Below, piece by piece: positions 34,039 to 44,112 of a DNA stretch of 64,000 nucleotides. Positions within the stretch are counted from its first letter, which is position 1; each line of letters starts with the position of its first letter. The stretch is from Immersiella caudata. Its lineage: Eukaryota > Ascomycota > Sordariomycetes > Sordariales > Lasiosphaeriaceae. The notes under the pieces were generated by a model. It worked only from the letters and a program-made list of their open reading frames with translations. It was not told the origin of the DNA and did not search any database. The stretch is taken from positions 4,278,001 through 4,342,000 of the forward strand of contig JAULSU010000006.1 in the NCBI GenBank assembly GCA_030512335.1. The letters are read 5' to 3'. The translations under genes were made by a program, and so were the position numbers.

Positions 34039-34877
34039 GATGGAAGAGGCAAGAGGGTGATGTTTTCAGCGAGTTACCTGAAAAAAAAAATAGAGGCTGC
34101 TGGAGAGACGAGTGAAAATGTTTAGCGGCGAGAGATAGGCGATTATATAGGTTTTTTTTTTTTAGATAGAACTACGGACTCAAGTGAAGTTGTGGTTTCT
34201 ACCTACCTGCCCCTTTAGGTCGGGTAGAGACTACAAGCATCGTAATCGTGCTGTTGAACCCTCTCTGCCATTCCGCGCGGAGACAACACTCCTGGCCAAC
34301 ATGAGAGTCCGCCTGGCTGAGCCGCAGAGCCCCAGGATTCCGGCAATCTTCCTGCCCGTTCAGGCTCGTCTTCTCCGATACTCGTCCCGGGTTGGACCTT
34401 GTCTTCTACAACGCTACATTGTAATGGCCGGCTTGTTGGTAGTTGGAATGAAAGACTTTCTCTCCCTGGAACGCCTTGCAGGAGCCGCATAAACGTTGTG
34501 CCTCTCGTCTGTACGTTGGTGCTCAATTACCCGGTGATGTGGCGCAACCGCTCATAGGATACGCCGCATCGATTCAGCCAACCCCGCCTCTTGAATACCA
34601 CGATATGATGCCATGATTGGGATCGAAATGTGGTTAGAGTGCATGTGCCGTTGTGTTGGTAGTTTACTCGTTTATGAGTGCTCTGGCGAGCTGCGGTTGT
34701 TGCCTGGGACGACTTTGCCACCTCAGGGCTCTTCTACCGCTCACCTGGGCAAAGCACCTTTGCCTTCCTTAACCTGCAAGATCTCAACAGCCCAAGATAA
34801 ATACCCAACATCACAAGACATTGACGCCGCGAGCTCTACCGTCGCGACACAGAGTCAGCCCAAGGTTGATTGCTAAC
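34039..34877. other. Intergenic divergent promoter region
   Basis: Between the RNase-like gene (minus) and the DUF3632 gene (plus). It contains TATATAA on the minus strand at 34143-34149 and short A and T runs near 34081 and 34152. No gene seen. Confidence 0.5.
34143..34149 (-). promoter_or_regulatory. TATA box
   Basis: TATATAA on the minus strand, about 105 bp upstream of the RNase-like start codon at 34038. Confidence 0.5.
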
Positions 34878-35828
34878 ATGTCCTCAATCTTTGACCCGCC
34901 GGGTACCAACCCACCAAACCCCTTCTCTCCCGTCATCGAGGACTACCTCTCGTCTTCCACAGCATCATCATCAGCCCAAGCGGCATCCCTAGCCGTCGAA
35001 AAAGTCTCCTCCTCCTCCAACCCAAGCAACGCCCTCTATCTCTTCTGGGACGCCTTCTTCAACACCGTCGTCATCCAGGCTTCCACCTCCTTCGACTCCC
35101 ACCTCACCCTTCTCTCCTCCATCCGCGCCCACCCACCAACCGCACCCACAAGCCTCGCGCCCGGTTCAGATATTGAGAAAGGCCTTCTCACCAGCGGCCA
35201 TCTCCAACTAGACCGTCTCTTCCACTGGTCCAAACTGCCCCTCTTCGCAGCGCAATGGGGCGACACGCACGGAATCCTGGAAGCGTGGCGCGACTGGGAC
35301 GGCATTCGCCAGCCTAGCGGGACCTCAGCGCTGTCTGCGACACCGGCTGAGTACTTTTTACGTTTTGTCACGTTTTCCGCTATCCTCTTGTCACAGCATA
35401 CGACATGGAGCAAGAGCGTTGTCCATCCCATCAACGTCTTTTACGCAGCGAGAAATGTCCTCGAGAGGCAGGGCATACACGCCAGAGAGGATGAGCCCTT
35501 GCACACGACAGGCGGCGAGCACAAGCTGGATGCGCAGCAAGTGTGGGAGCTGGATGTTAGGGTCACGGCGATTTGGCTGAAGTGGGGAGGGCGAGCGCTG
35601 TGGGAGATGGATCCGGTGTATTTGAGGGAGCATTTTGCTAGAACGTTGGACTGGAAGGCGGATTTGTGGAATCAGGGGAAAGGGTTGACGAGGGAACGAT
35701 GGGAGCTGTGGGCGGCGAGGTTGAGGAATTTAGAGGGCGAGACGGAGGGGGAGACGCGGGAGGTGGCGAGGGAGGCGAGGGTTGTGGTTGAGGGGTTGCT
35801 AGCGGGGGAAGAGGAGGGTCAGAAGTGA
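34878..35828 (+). CDS. DUF3632 family protein
   Basis: Single exon, 316 residues. Fungal-specific family of unknown biochemical function, mostly helical, no signal peptide or membrane segment. Landmarks as I remember them for DUF3632: the N-terminal NPFSPVIEDYLSS, LFWDAFFNTVV, LEAWRDWDG, HPINVFYAARNVLERQG, VWELDVRVTAIWLKWGGRALWE and LTRERWELWAARL. Predicted cytosolic. The frame is open from 34821, but the ATG at 34878 is followed at once by the family N-terminus. The HET gene starts 269 bp downstream on the same strand; a functional link is not known. Confidence 0.75.
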   Translation: MSSIFDPPGTNPPNPFSPVIEDYLSSSTASSSAQAASLAVEKVSSSSNPSNALYLFWDAFFNTVVIQASTSFDSHLTLLSSIRAHPPTAPTSLAPGSDIEKGLLTSGHLQLDRLFHWSKLPLFAAQWGDTHGILEAWRDWDGIRQPSGTSALSATPAEYFLRFVTFSAILLSQHTTWSKSVVHPINVFYAARNVLERQGIHAREDEPLHTTGGEHKLDAQQVWELDVRVTAIWLKWGGRALWEMDPVYLREHFARTLDWKADLWNQGKGLTRERWELWAARLRNLEGETEGETREVAREARVVVEGLLAGEEEGQK

Positions 35829-36096
35829 GTCACTTGTGAGAGTGGTTAGGAATTTTTAAAAAAAAAAAACATGAAAAAACATTTTTGACACTGTACCGTA
35901 TGCACGCGCTAGCTGCGCAACGTTTCCAGCGCAAACGCGTTTGCTGTTTCAGGAGTGCGACGTTGGCCCAATCAGCTGGCCGCGAATGGTGCTGCGCCGC
36001 TCGCCCACGCTGAGTTGTGACAGTGCTTAGCTCCTTCCTTCCCTCAACTCCTTCCCCAGTTTTCTTGCAGTCAATTTTGACATCACAACTGCCATC

Positions 36097-38652
36097 ATGG
36101 GCTCGCAGCCCTACCCCGAAGCTCCGAACGGCCACAAATTGAACGACAAAGAGCGCCGATGGATTCGGATTGCTTCCTCTCTCCTGTATCTTCGCAGTTT
36201 CCGTATCAAGCGCCACGCGACGGAGCAGATCAAAGAAATTCTTATCTTTTTATGTTTGTTCCCGCCACCCGTCGTCGGCGGGTATGGCTGGCCGCTCGGG
36301 CAGGTATTCCTGGCGGTCTTGATGGGACGCCATGCTTGGAAGCTCAAAAGCGGTGGCCCCTGGTCCCACCGGGGGACGCTCAGGACGGCAGCAGCAATTG
36401 CCGTTTGGTTTTGGATTGTTACGAATGTGCATACGCGTGAAGATTTGCTCATCTTCTTCCAGCCGATATGGATGAAGGTTGTGTGGATTGTTCTTGCCCC
36501 GTTTCTTTATGCGCTATGCATGGCCGCCACCGTGGGATGGGTTCAACTGCAAGTCTTCTTCCTGATGAGTTTGGCCAAGGCAGCAACTGCGATTGGACTT
36601 GAGGCCCTGGGGGACGTTTACCAGAAGCTCAGGGCCCGTGGGGAACACGTCAACCGGCAACGCCTCCACGAGTTCGACCGGCCGCGCTTCGTCTATACCT
36701 CCCTGCCTCTGGACAACGACAGAATCCGCCTGTTGCTCATCCACCCTCACCATCGCAACCAGCCCGTCTTTTGCAGCCTCTTCGACGCTGAGCTCAAATC
36801 CGCCCCGAGCTTCGAAGCCATATCCTACCGGCACGAGGAGTGTGAAGGAAACCTTATCATTCCCCATCAATCCATCATCGTCAACAACCATCTGCTCCCC
36901 ATCAACTGCAACATCTTCCGCCTCCTCAACGACCTTCGATCCCCATTCCTTCCTCGCCTCATCTGGATCGACGCCATCTGCATCGATTCTTCTTCTCCCA
37001 CCGAAAAAGCCCACCAGGTTCGCCTGATGAAGCGCATCTACTCCTCCGCCTCACTCGTCACCGTCTGGCTCGGCTCCAACCTCGTCGAAACCTCCAGAGC
37101 GTTACTCCTACCCCAGAACATGAACCTCCCAGAGTGGATCACCCCACCGCCATTACTACCTCATGTACCTGCCTCTACGGTAGACAGAGCCCTCGAAACC
37201 CTTTCCGCAGTCTTCGCATTCCGCTTAGTCCAACAATTCCGCCGCACCATGCACACCACCACCACCAACGAGGCCAAACTCACAGCGTACCACGACGCAG
37301 CCAAGCACCGCTTCACAGCCTGGTGGGTGCCGCTCATGGAGATGCTTCAACACCAGTGGTTCGAGCGCGTGTGGGCTGCGACCGAGGTGGCGCTGGCACG
37401 GTCGGAGGTGCAGCTGGTGTTTGGACGGGTTGGTTACGACTGGGATGATTTCGTCGAGGGGATGCAGGCTTTGGCGGGGAATGCGCTGATGGCGGGGGTG
37501 TTGCAGTGGGTGGGTCAGGAGGATCGATGGAGGAGGATTGGCGGGGCGAGGGTGAGGAATATTAACAATGCGAGCTATATGCAGCTGTGGAGGGTGAAGA
37601 GGATGGTGGGACAGAAGGTTGAGTTTGGGGAGGTGATGGATGTGGTGAGGGGGGTGTTCAAGGCTAGTGATGCGAGGGATGTGGTGTTTTGTGTTGAGGG
37701 GTTTGTTGATGACGAGGGAGTATGGGGTCGTTTGACAGAGGTGGATTACTCGAAGGGTGCAGAGGAGGTGTATCTTGGTGCTGCGATGCGGGTAATTCGG
37801 CAGAAGAGCATCTTTGAGGTGCTGGCGCGGGGGGGCACTGGCTATGGCCGTGATGGCTCGGAAAGGGTACAAGGGCTGCCGTCTTGGGTGCCGGATTGGA
37901 GTGTCGGCCGGTCTGACGTGCTCCTTGGATACGCTACCGACAGGACGTCCAACAACTACCGTGCTGGAGGCGTTGCTAACACGGCCGACACAGCGTCTGA
38001 AGTTGTCGGCGAGACTTTGGTTGTCCGAGGGGCCGCCGAACTCGACGTCGTTGCCGAGGTTGCTCGTCCCGAGCCGGAGCCTGCAGAGGACGATCTCGGT
38101 AGTTGCGCTGCGGTGGGAGCGCACCCTGAAGTTTTCAAGGCCTCTCGGGACTTGATCATGTCTTCAGGCATTGTCAAGGATCCATATCCACACACTGCCT
38201 CCGGGCCTGCTCCGTTGGAGGATGTGTTCATGAGGCTGCTCATTGGAGACCGTACCGAGACGGATTGGCCGGCGCCGGACTCTATTCGTGTTCTTTACGA
38301 ACGATGGCTGGGCGCCATGAACCTGTACGAGAAGCAAGATGCAGCAGAAACAGAGGACGAGCTGCTTGAGGGTGCCATGGCTGCGCGGGGGTACCGGGGA
38401 CTCATTGCTCGAGCCTGGTTTGGAAGACGGGTTGCTGTGACGAGCAAGGGATACGTATGTCTCGTTCCTCGGGGTGCAAAAAAAGGGGATCGCATCTTTT
38501 TGGTTGACGGAGCCCGGACGCCGTACGTGCTTCGTTTGCGGTCCGAAGCGGAGGAAGAATTTGAGTTTGTTGGGGAGTGCTACGTTCATGGCGCCATGGA
38601 CGGAAGCGCCGTTGATTCTGACGCTCCAAGGAAGAGCATCAGGCTCGCTTAA
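36097..38652 (+). CDS. HET-domain (heterokaryon incompatibility) protein, membrane-anchored
   Basis: Single exon, 851 residues. HET domains trigger cell death in vegetative incompatibility in ascomycetes. The HET core lies at about 237-330: SFEAISY, then LIWIDAICID (about 287-296), EKAHQVRLMKRIY and VTVWLGS. The C-terminus has the usual closing motif: GDRIFLVDGARTPYVLR and GECYVHGAMDG. Unusually, residues 45-190 contain about four hydrophobic segments (ILIFLCLFPPPVVGGYGW, AAIAVWFWIVT, VVWIVLAPFLYALCMA, LQVFFLMSLAKA), so the HET domain is probably held at a membrane. No NACHT or WD repeats. Specific partner unknown. It may be an allorecognition gene or a generic HET paralogue; sequence polymorphism would decide. 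Confidence 0.88.
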   Translation: MGSQPYPEAPNGHKLNDKERRWIRIASSLLYLRSFRIKRHATEQIKEILIFLCLFPPPVVGGYGWPLGQVFLAVLMGRHAWKLKSGGPWSHRGTLRTAAAIAVWFWIVTNVHTREDLLIFFQPIWMKVVWIVLAPFLYALCMAATVGWVQLQVFFLMSLAKAATAIGLEALGDVYQKLRARGEHVNRQRLHEFDRPRFVYTSLPLDNDRIRLLLIHPHHRNQPVFCSLFDAELKSAPSFEAISYRHEECEGNLIIPHQSIIVNNHLLPINCNIFRLLNDLRSPFLPRLIWIDAICIDSSSPTEKAHQVRLMKRIYSSASLVTVWLGSNLVETSRALLLPQNMNLPEWITPPPLLPHVPASTVDRALETLSAVFAFRLVQQFRRTMHTTTTNEAKLTAYHDAAKHRFTAWWVPLMEMLQHQWFERVWAATEVALARSEVQLVFGRVGYDWDDFVEGMQALAGNALMAGVLQWVGQEDRWRRIGGARVRNINNASYMQLWRVKRMVGQKVEFGEVMDVVRGVFKASDARDVVFCVEGFVDDEGVWGRLTEVDYSKGAEEVYLGAAMRVIRQKSIFEVLARGGTGYGRDGSERVQGLPSWVPDWSVGRSDVLLGYATDRTSNNYRAGGVANTADTASEVVGETLVVRGAAELDVVAEVARPEPEPAEDDLGSCAAVGAHPEVFKASRDLIMSSGIVKDPYPHTASGPAPLEDVFMRLLIGDRTETDWPAPDSIRVLYERWLGAMNLYEKQDAAETEDELLEGAMAARGYRGLIARAWFGRRVAVTSKGYVCLVPRGAKKGDRIFLVDGARTPYVLRLRSEAEEEFEFVGECYVHGAMDGSAVDSDAPRKSIRLA

Positions 38653-39451
38653 AGAGGACGAGTCGCTACCTTCTACCCACCAACAATGCCTTCTCTTAGA
38701 AATCTGCAGGCACGCAGAAGGACAAGAAAAGAGTCAGGTTCAACGATGCAGCTGATGGCGAACCCTCGACGAGGCCGACGAGGCCGGAGGAACTGAACGG
38801 GATGGAAAATCTCAATGGGGTGGGCAAATTTTGAAAGATATGGTACATTGGAACGCTAGGAACACGGAGTGATGGTTGGGGAATGACGATGATGGTGAAT
38901 TTGAGGAGCCATCTGAGCTAGGTCTGCACAATGGACGCATCCATGGGACTTGAATCAACCGTACGTAGCAACGAGATACGGAATGTAAGGACGTCTCAGG
39001 CCTAAGTGAAACATGACCCCCTGAACCAACGAGACAATCCGAAGAAGCCAAAAACGTGATTCGGAAAAGGACCCGGAAATTCTCCTTGGCCGGGACCACC
39101 TCTCCCGAGCGCCCCACTGACTTGCATCGATTTGCCGAGCTCGCCGAAGTTGCCGAAAGACTGCTCTTTCTCCCGATTGGGGGCTTCCAAAGGGGGGATT
39201 GCGGGGCGTCCAATCACTGACGTGCCGCACGGCTATAGTCTCTCGATTTCGCCATCAACAAATATAGAGATAAATCAACACACCTTCAATTCCAGTTAAG
39301 CACTGTCACAATGGGCCCGCTGATACTTTGACTTACATCCCAATGGTTTGGTGACGTGTGGGGACTGCTGCCGGCATCCGAGCTTCCGAGCCCCTCCAAG
39401 ACGGCATGCCCGAGCCAAGTCGCTGACAGCAGATTGACGATGTTTGTTTAA

Positions 39452-39469
39452 GCTTCTTGCAAAAGAAGC
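39452..39469. repeat. Inverted repeat, 7-bp stem with GCAA loop
   Basis: GCTTCTT-GCAA-AAGAAGC; if transcribed on the plus strand it forms a short hairpin with a GNRA tetraloop. It lies 6 bp before a 15-bp inverted repeat. Confidence 0.85.
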
Positions 39470-39475
39470 CATCTG

Positions 39476-39516
39476 CCGGGATATGTGTGGCGATAGCGTC
39501 ACCACACATATCCCGG
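39476..39516. repeat. Perfect inverted repeat, 15-bp arms
   Basis: Arms at 39476-39490 (CCGGGATATGTGTGG) and 39502-39516 are exact reverse complements, with an 11-base loop. Too long to be expected by chance in 64 kb; could form an RNA hairpin or be the scar of a small element. Confidence 0.9.
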
Positions 39517-40193
39517 GGCGCCCCACAACCTCGACAAGTGGGTTTGGAGCCGTGCAAGTCGAAACCCCTGAATTTCGGCCAGGGGAGAACGCGCCAAACT
39601 CATGCCTGTTTTTATGGCCCCTGACCACGCATGCGCTCTTCTGCCTTCTTTTTTTTTTCTTCTTCTTCTTCTTCTGGGAAGCACCATGGTCTGGCCCAAA
39701 CAATGTTGCCGGCACCGACCAGTCGGCTTTCTTCCTGTTCCCGTATTTCTAGAATTCCACTTTGGTTGGTTCATTTGTGGTCCATCAAAGTCACACAGGG
39801 TCCCCTATAGTGCGCATGAGTCCCTGTCGTCACGCGTGAGCTTCTACCCAATGTCATGGATCCTTGGCAACTGCCGTCCACCAACCAAGACACCCCGGAT
39901 CAGAAGCGCCATCCAAGCTTGTGCTTTGAGCCATCTGCCGCGGCACACCCCAACATCGAGTGTGGGAGGATGGCCAAACGGGACTATCCAGAGCAGCCCC
40001 TTTCTTATTTGGGCGCCCTCCTCGACAATTTACAAGGAACATTTGCACGAATACCAGGAAAGGAGGCGATCGCCATCCACTTTGCGTTCGGTTGGCTAAA
40101 TTCGGGATAAACAACCCAGGTCGAGGCCGCGTAGTGACAATGGGCACGGCATAACGATGGTCTGTGGTGATAGCAGAAGGCTGCGAGGACGTC

Positions 40194-40201
40194 TTTATAA
40201 G
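40194..40201 (+). promoter_or_regulatory. TATA box
   Basis: TTTATAAG about 95 bp upstream of the DUF1996 start codon at 40293. Confidence 0.5.
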
Positions 40202-40292
40202 GTCTTTTGAACCTGGAATCCAAACATTCTGATTTTCCCTTTGTCATCCCTCCAACACTGCAACTCTCCAAGTTCGAGGTCATCCCGTCAAC

Positions 40293-41461
40293 ATGAAGTG
40301 GCTCTCTCCCGTCCTGGCGCTCGCAGCGCCCGCCCATGCCTACCTTCGGTTTGGCTGCGCAACCCTGAGCGTTCAACGTCTGGACCCTGTTGTCGAACCA
40401 GGCAAGATCCCCTCGGCCCATGTTCACCAGATCATCGGCGGCAACGCCTTCAACGCGACCATGGATCCCAGCATCGATGTCGCCAACAAGGCCACGTGCA
40501 CGAGCTGCAGCTTCAGCGAGGATTTCTCCAACTACTGGACGGCCGTGCTTTACTTCAAGGCCCGCAACGGCTCGTACAAGCGCGTCCCTCAGTATCCCAA
40601 CGCCCTCCTTGGTTCCCTGACGGGAGGTATGACCGTGTATTACCTCCAGCAAGACTTCAACTCCAATGGAAAGGCGAAGATTACCAGCTTCAAGCCTGTA
40701 AGTCCTCACCTCTTAGCGTGACTTGAGTCGAGAAACTAAACATCTCAGGGCTTCCGCATGACCGTCGGCAGCCCGTCGGCCTCCTCCGGAGGAAACCCCG
40801 GCCTGCGCTACACCTGCCTGCAGGACGTCATGACTCGCTTCCCGGAAACCGCCAACTTCCCAGACAAGCCCTGCCCGGCCGGCATCATGGCCATCCATCA
40901 CTTCCCGGCCTGCTGGGATGGCAAGAACCTCGACAGCCCGAACCATCAAGACCACATGTACAACACCGGCAAGGGTGGCTTCGTCGCTGCCGGGGCGTGC
41001 CCTTCTTCTCACCCCGTCCGCATGCCTCAGCTTGCGCTCGAGACCATGTGGGATACCCGTCCCTTCAACGACAAGTCGCTGTGGCCTGCCGATGGATCGC
41101 AGCCGTTTGTGTGGAGCTTTGACGGTGCTGATAAGAAGGGGTTTGGGACGCACGCTGATTATCTTTTTGCTTGTTAGCTGCACCCCTATCGACTGCTTTT
41201 GTGATTGACGCTAATATTTGTGTTTGCAAACAGGGAAGGGAGACGCTCTCCAGCGCACCATGGACTCCACGCCGCTCCTTAGCAACGGGCTCAAGACGCA
41301 GAGCGTGGCTGATTCCAACAAGTGCACCATCCAGCCCAGCGTCAAGGAGGACATCGATAGCTGTATGCTTGCCCCCTTTTCCTTACCAGACCGTCGGGCA
41401 TGTACCAGAGACTGACCAACCATTTCACTCAGGGCTTCCTGCGCTTCCCGGCTACTCATAA
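40293..41461 (+). CDS. DUF1996 secreted protein (1)
   Basis: Four exons: 40293-40697, 40749-41172, 41234-41362 and 41433-41461, giving 328 residues. A signal peptide spans about 1-16. Family landmarks: RFGCATLSVQRLDPVV, HVHQIIGGNAF, CTSCSFSEDFSNYWTAVLYF, FPACWDGKNLDSPNHQDHM and CPSSHPVRMPQL; the exon 2/3 junction restores FAWKGDALQRTMD and the last exon gives DSWLPALPGYS. DUF1996 is a large family of secreted fungal proteins rich in Trp, His and Cys; biochemical role unknown, commonly found with wood- or plant-degrading enzymes. A paralogue lies on the opposite strand at 44113-45408, separated by a broken tyrosinase gene. A TATA box lies upstream. Confidence 0.88.
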
Positions 41462-41821
41462 GCTGGTGATCGACAGCCAAGCGGCGAGATTGATGTTGGT
41501 GTGAACACTCGGTTACTTTCTGTCTTGTACTCGTACTCGTAGCCAGACCAGGGATCGTGATGCCCTTTCAGCATCATGTGTCGCACCGAGATACTTATTC
41601 TGTCACTGCCGTAAATACTGCGAGGCACTGAAGTACCATTTATGTCTCTTGATCCGTTCAGTGCAGAAAATATATTGAACTTGCTCAGTGCCTGAAAAGT
41701 TCGAAAAGGAGCAAACACACGGTCCCGACATGGAAGAATAATTCATCACTGGGCCGGCCTCATTCGAGCCTGCTAGGATGAAACCAAGAAGTCTGCCTCC
41801 GAGTGTCCAAAAGACAGCATC
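41462..41821. other. Intergenic, 3' flanks; no gene seen
   Basis: Between the stop of DUF1996 gene 1 (plus) and the tail of the tyrosinase pseudogene (minus). No gene seen. Confidence 0.5.
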
Positions 41822-43006
41822 TCAGCCATAAAGGTAACACAGATCTCCGTCGATGCTCAAAACGGCATCACGAATCTTCTTAGGGGGAGAAATAACCCCC
41901 AAAGTGATCTGTGAGTCCAAGGTGACGTTGGGACTTGGAGGGACCACACAAGATGAAATGTCGGCCTCTCGGCGCCACGTTAAACGAGATGGGATACTCA
42001 CAATCCCCAGTCGTTCCCGTACCCCAAACCTGATTGATCCTACTCCGAGGATCCTGACCCTGCCAGATGGTCCAAAGCCGATCAGCCTGAGCGTGACGAA
42101 GCCAAAAGACAGGATCACTAGGGCTCGCAAAGACATCCAAGCCAACAGTTCCCATCAGAAAATGGCCGGAACCGTGCACATCGCCCGGGCTATCAAGTTG
42201 CATGTTTGAGACAGCCTAGATCGGTGCACCCGTCTAGCAGCTTGGTGAAGTTGGTAGGTCGCGTGTCCTGGCTGAAGACGAGACTCAAATCTCTCGTCAG
42301 ACAACGGGGGTAGTATCCGACCGAGGCCGCCCTGGAGACCTTGCGGCTCATAACCGATAGGCCCGAGCCGAATCTGGAACTTGTCAGGGGTGAATGGGCC
42401 AGAGTAGACGCAACCCCCGCCGGTAGCAGGCGGAAAGACGAGAGTAGGACCATTGGAAATGACAATGCTGATAGGATCCCGGTTCGGGATGAACGCCCCG
42501 TTGCTGAGGAATTAAGGGGACCCGTCAAAAGACGGTGGAAAGTCGAGGGTCCTTGTACGAGAGGGTCCAGCCCTAGTATAGCTGCGCGCCTTTGTATCCG
42601 CACTCCTCGCGCAGGGCTTTCTCGTAGAGCCACACGTAGTACCTGTGGTATGGCAGTAATAGGCCGGAAGCGTGTACGAAGAGGGTTTGTTGGATGTGGT
42701 AGACCACAAAGTCGTCGAAGCGGGTGCGGGCACCAGGGATTTCAAAGGTGGATGTGGTGCCGGTACGGTTGTTGAGGCAGTACACGGAGTCGATGTAGTG
42801 TAAGCGTTCCTTCTTGGTGGGGGAGCCCCTGGGAGGAGTCGATGTCAGAAGGAGGATCTCATGTCGCTCAAGGATCACGAGCTAATTTATAGCAGTCTTG
42901 GGGGATAGGGGGACTCACTACTCTTTGCGCTCAAGAATTGTCTTTTTCGTACATCCCGTCTTGCAGAGTTTGATGGTGTCTTGGATGTTTTTCCTGTACT
43001 GATTCT
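41822..43006 (-). pseudogene. Tyrosinase pseudogene (copper type 3)
   Basis: Relic of a tyrosinase (o-diphenol oxidase). Recognisable parts: an N-terminal Cys/Lys segment near 42990-42920; the Cu-A region near 42580-42780 (FVVYHIQQTLFVH and LLPYHRYYVW); a middle part with FPPATGGG; the Cu-B region near 42050-42200 (GSGHFLMG, then DPVFWLRHAQADRLW) and a C-terminal CYLYG. Lesions: at about 42921 the splice product reads TAG where the family has a Trp codon; TAC TAG GGC TGG near 42575 replaces the expected Tyr-Trp-Asp-Trp; a +1 shift near 42528 is followed by a further in-frame stop; another shift occurs near 42320; stops precede the Cu-B part. The first His of the usual His-His pair in Cu-B is Arg. 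At least five lesions exclude a working enzyme. TGG-to-TAG changes fit RIP-type C-to-T mutation. Confidence 0.8.
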
Positions 43007-43560
43007 GACATTTGTCAACGCGCTTCGAAGCAGCGGCTTCAGGGTCGGGTCCAGCGCAGCCAAGACCAAGCCGATCAGGGGCAAGACCTGGGCGGAGAGG
43101 TGGAAGATCTTCATGGCCTTGGCAGATCGGGCTGGGTATCCAGATGGCAAGGAGGTTACCAAGACTAGGGCGTCCATGAAGATGCAGCCGTCCCAGAGGG
43201 TGCCTTTGTAGTCCGAGAACACGGGTTCATGGCTCTCCCTGTCCATCTCTCTGGACTGCGACCGGTTCCACTGCAGATACAAAGGCATGCGCATATTCAT
43301 CACGAAAGAAACAATAGAAGCAGTGCGATTTTGATGCTCCCACGCGTCTCGAGGTTTGGTCGTGATACGCCGCAAAGGTGTAGCATCGGAAATGTTTTGT
43401 TTGGGGCGGGGAGAGGAGGGGGGGGGGGGGGGGGGGGGCGGCGATGTAACCAAGGCGTCCACTCAACCACTCTTCTGTCTTGGTTATGTGAAGCCTCGCC
43501 AAATGCCGCTCTTCAAGACTTGCCATTGCATCTGCATACAAGGCCGTCTTGCAGCCAGTA
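43007..43560 (-). other. Coding-like stretch of unknown affiliation, with 21-base poly-G run
   Basis: Minus-strand frames here look non-random: a segment around 43500-43560 (SLEERHLARLHITKTEEWL) and a longer hydrophobic part at about 43260-43020 (LWDGCIFMDALVLVTS; AMKIFHLSAQVLPLIGLVL). They are separated by a C-rich stretch (the poly-G on the plus strand, 43418-43438). I could not join them with a phase-correct intron, and no start or stop fits, so this may be part of another decayed gene upstream of the tyrosinase relic. Confidence 0.25.
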
Positions 43561-44112
43561 GGGGACGCGTACCGAGCAGTCTGACAGCGCGATCTTCGCG
43601 CTGAGCCCTAATACATATCGCCCCCTCACGGAATACCACCCCGCTTTCCGATCCCTGGAGGAAGTTTGGGTATCTCAGGAGTTGAATGACCAATACAGAC
43701 CGCTACCTAAAGAAACTAATGCAAGGTGCTTTGCGCGGTTGGGCTGTAAGCGTACTGCTTACTGCCTTGGGTGAGATGAATGCAAGGAATGTGGTAACAT
43801 GGTAGCTGTGCCACCTGATGACGGAAACCAGCCTACTAGCTTTCTCACAGAGCGGGAGATCTTCCCGAAATGGATTGAGAGGAAGTGCTGGACCCAAGTT
43901 CGAAATCCATCCATGGACCATGTTTTGCCTTGGTGAAAAAGGGGCTAGCTCAAGGTTCAGATTTGTCAAGATCACCCGGGGTGCTGTTGAAGCCGCCATG
44001 TGTTATTCTCTCCAGTCGAGGGCTGGCTAGCTGTCACATCACTTTGGCAGTACAGTACTCAAGACAGTCTCCAGATACCGACTCGACTACTTTGAAGCCC
44101 CTCGTTCAAGCC
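43561..44112. other. Intergenic, no gene seen
   Basis: Short open frames only; 3' flank of DUF1996 gene 2 on the minus strand. Confidence 0.4.

Larger units (their letters stand above)
38653..40292. other. Intergenic 1.6 kb with two adjacent hairpins; promoter of DUF1996 gene
   Basis: No protein gene supported. It contains two adjacent perfect inverted repeats at 39452-39516, a TTC/T-rich run near 39649-39674, and a TATA element at 40194-40201. Confidence 0.5.

Noticed and set aside
37225..38124. 299-codon minus-strand frame
   Set aside because: Antisense to the HET gene; His/Pro-rich shadow.
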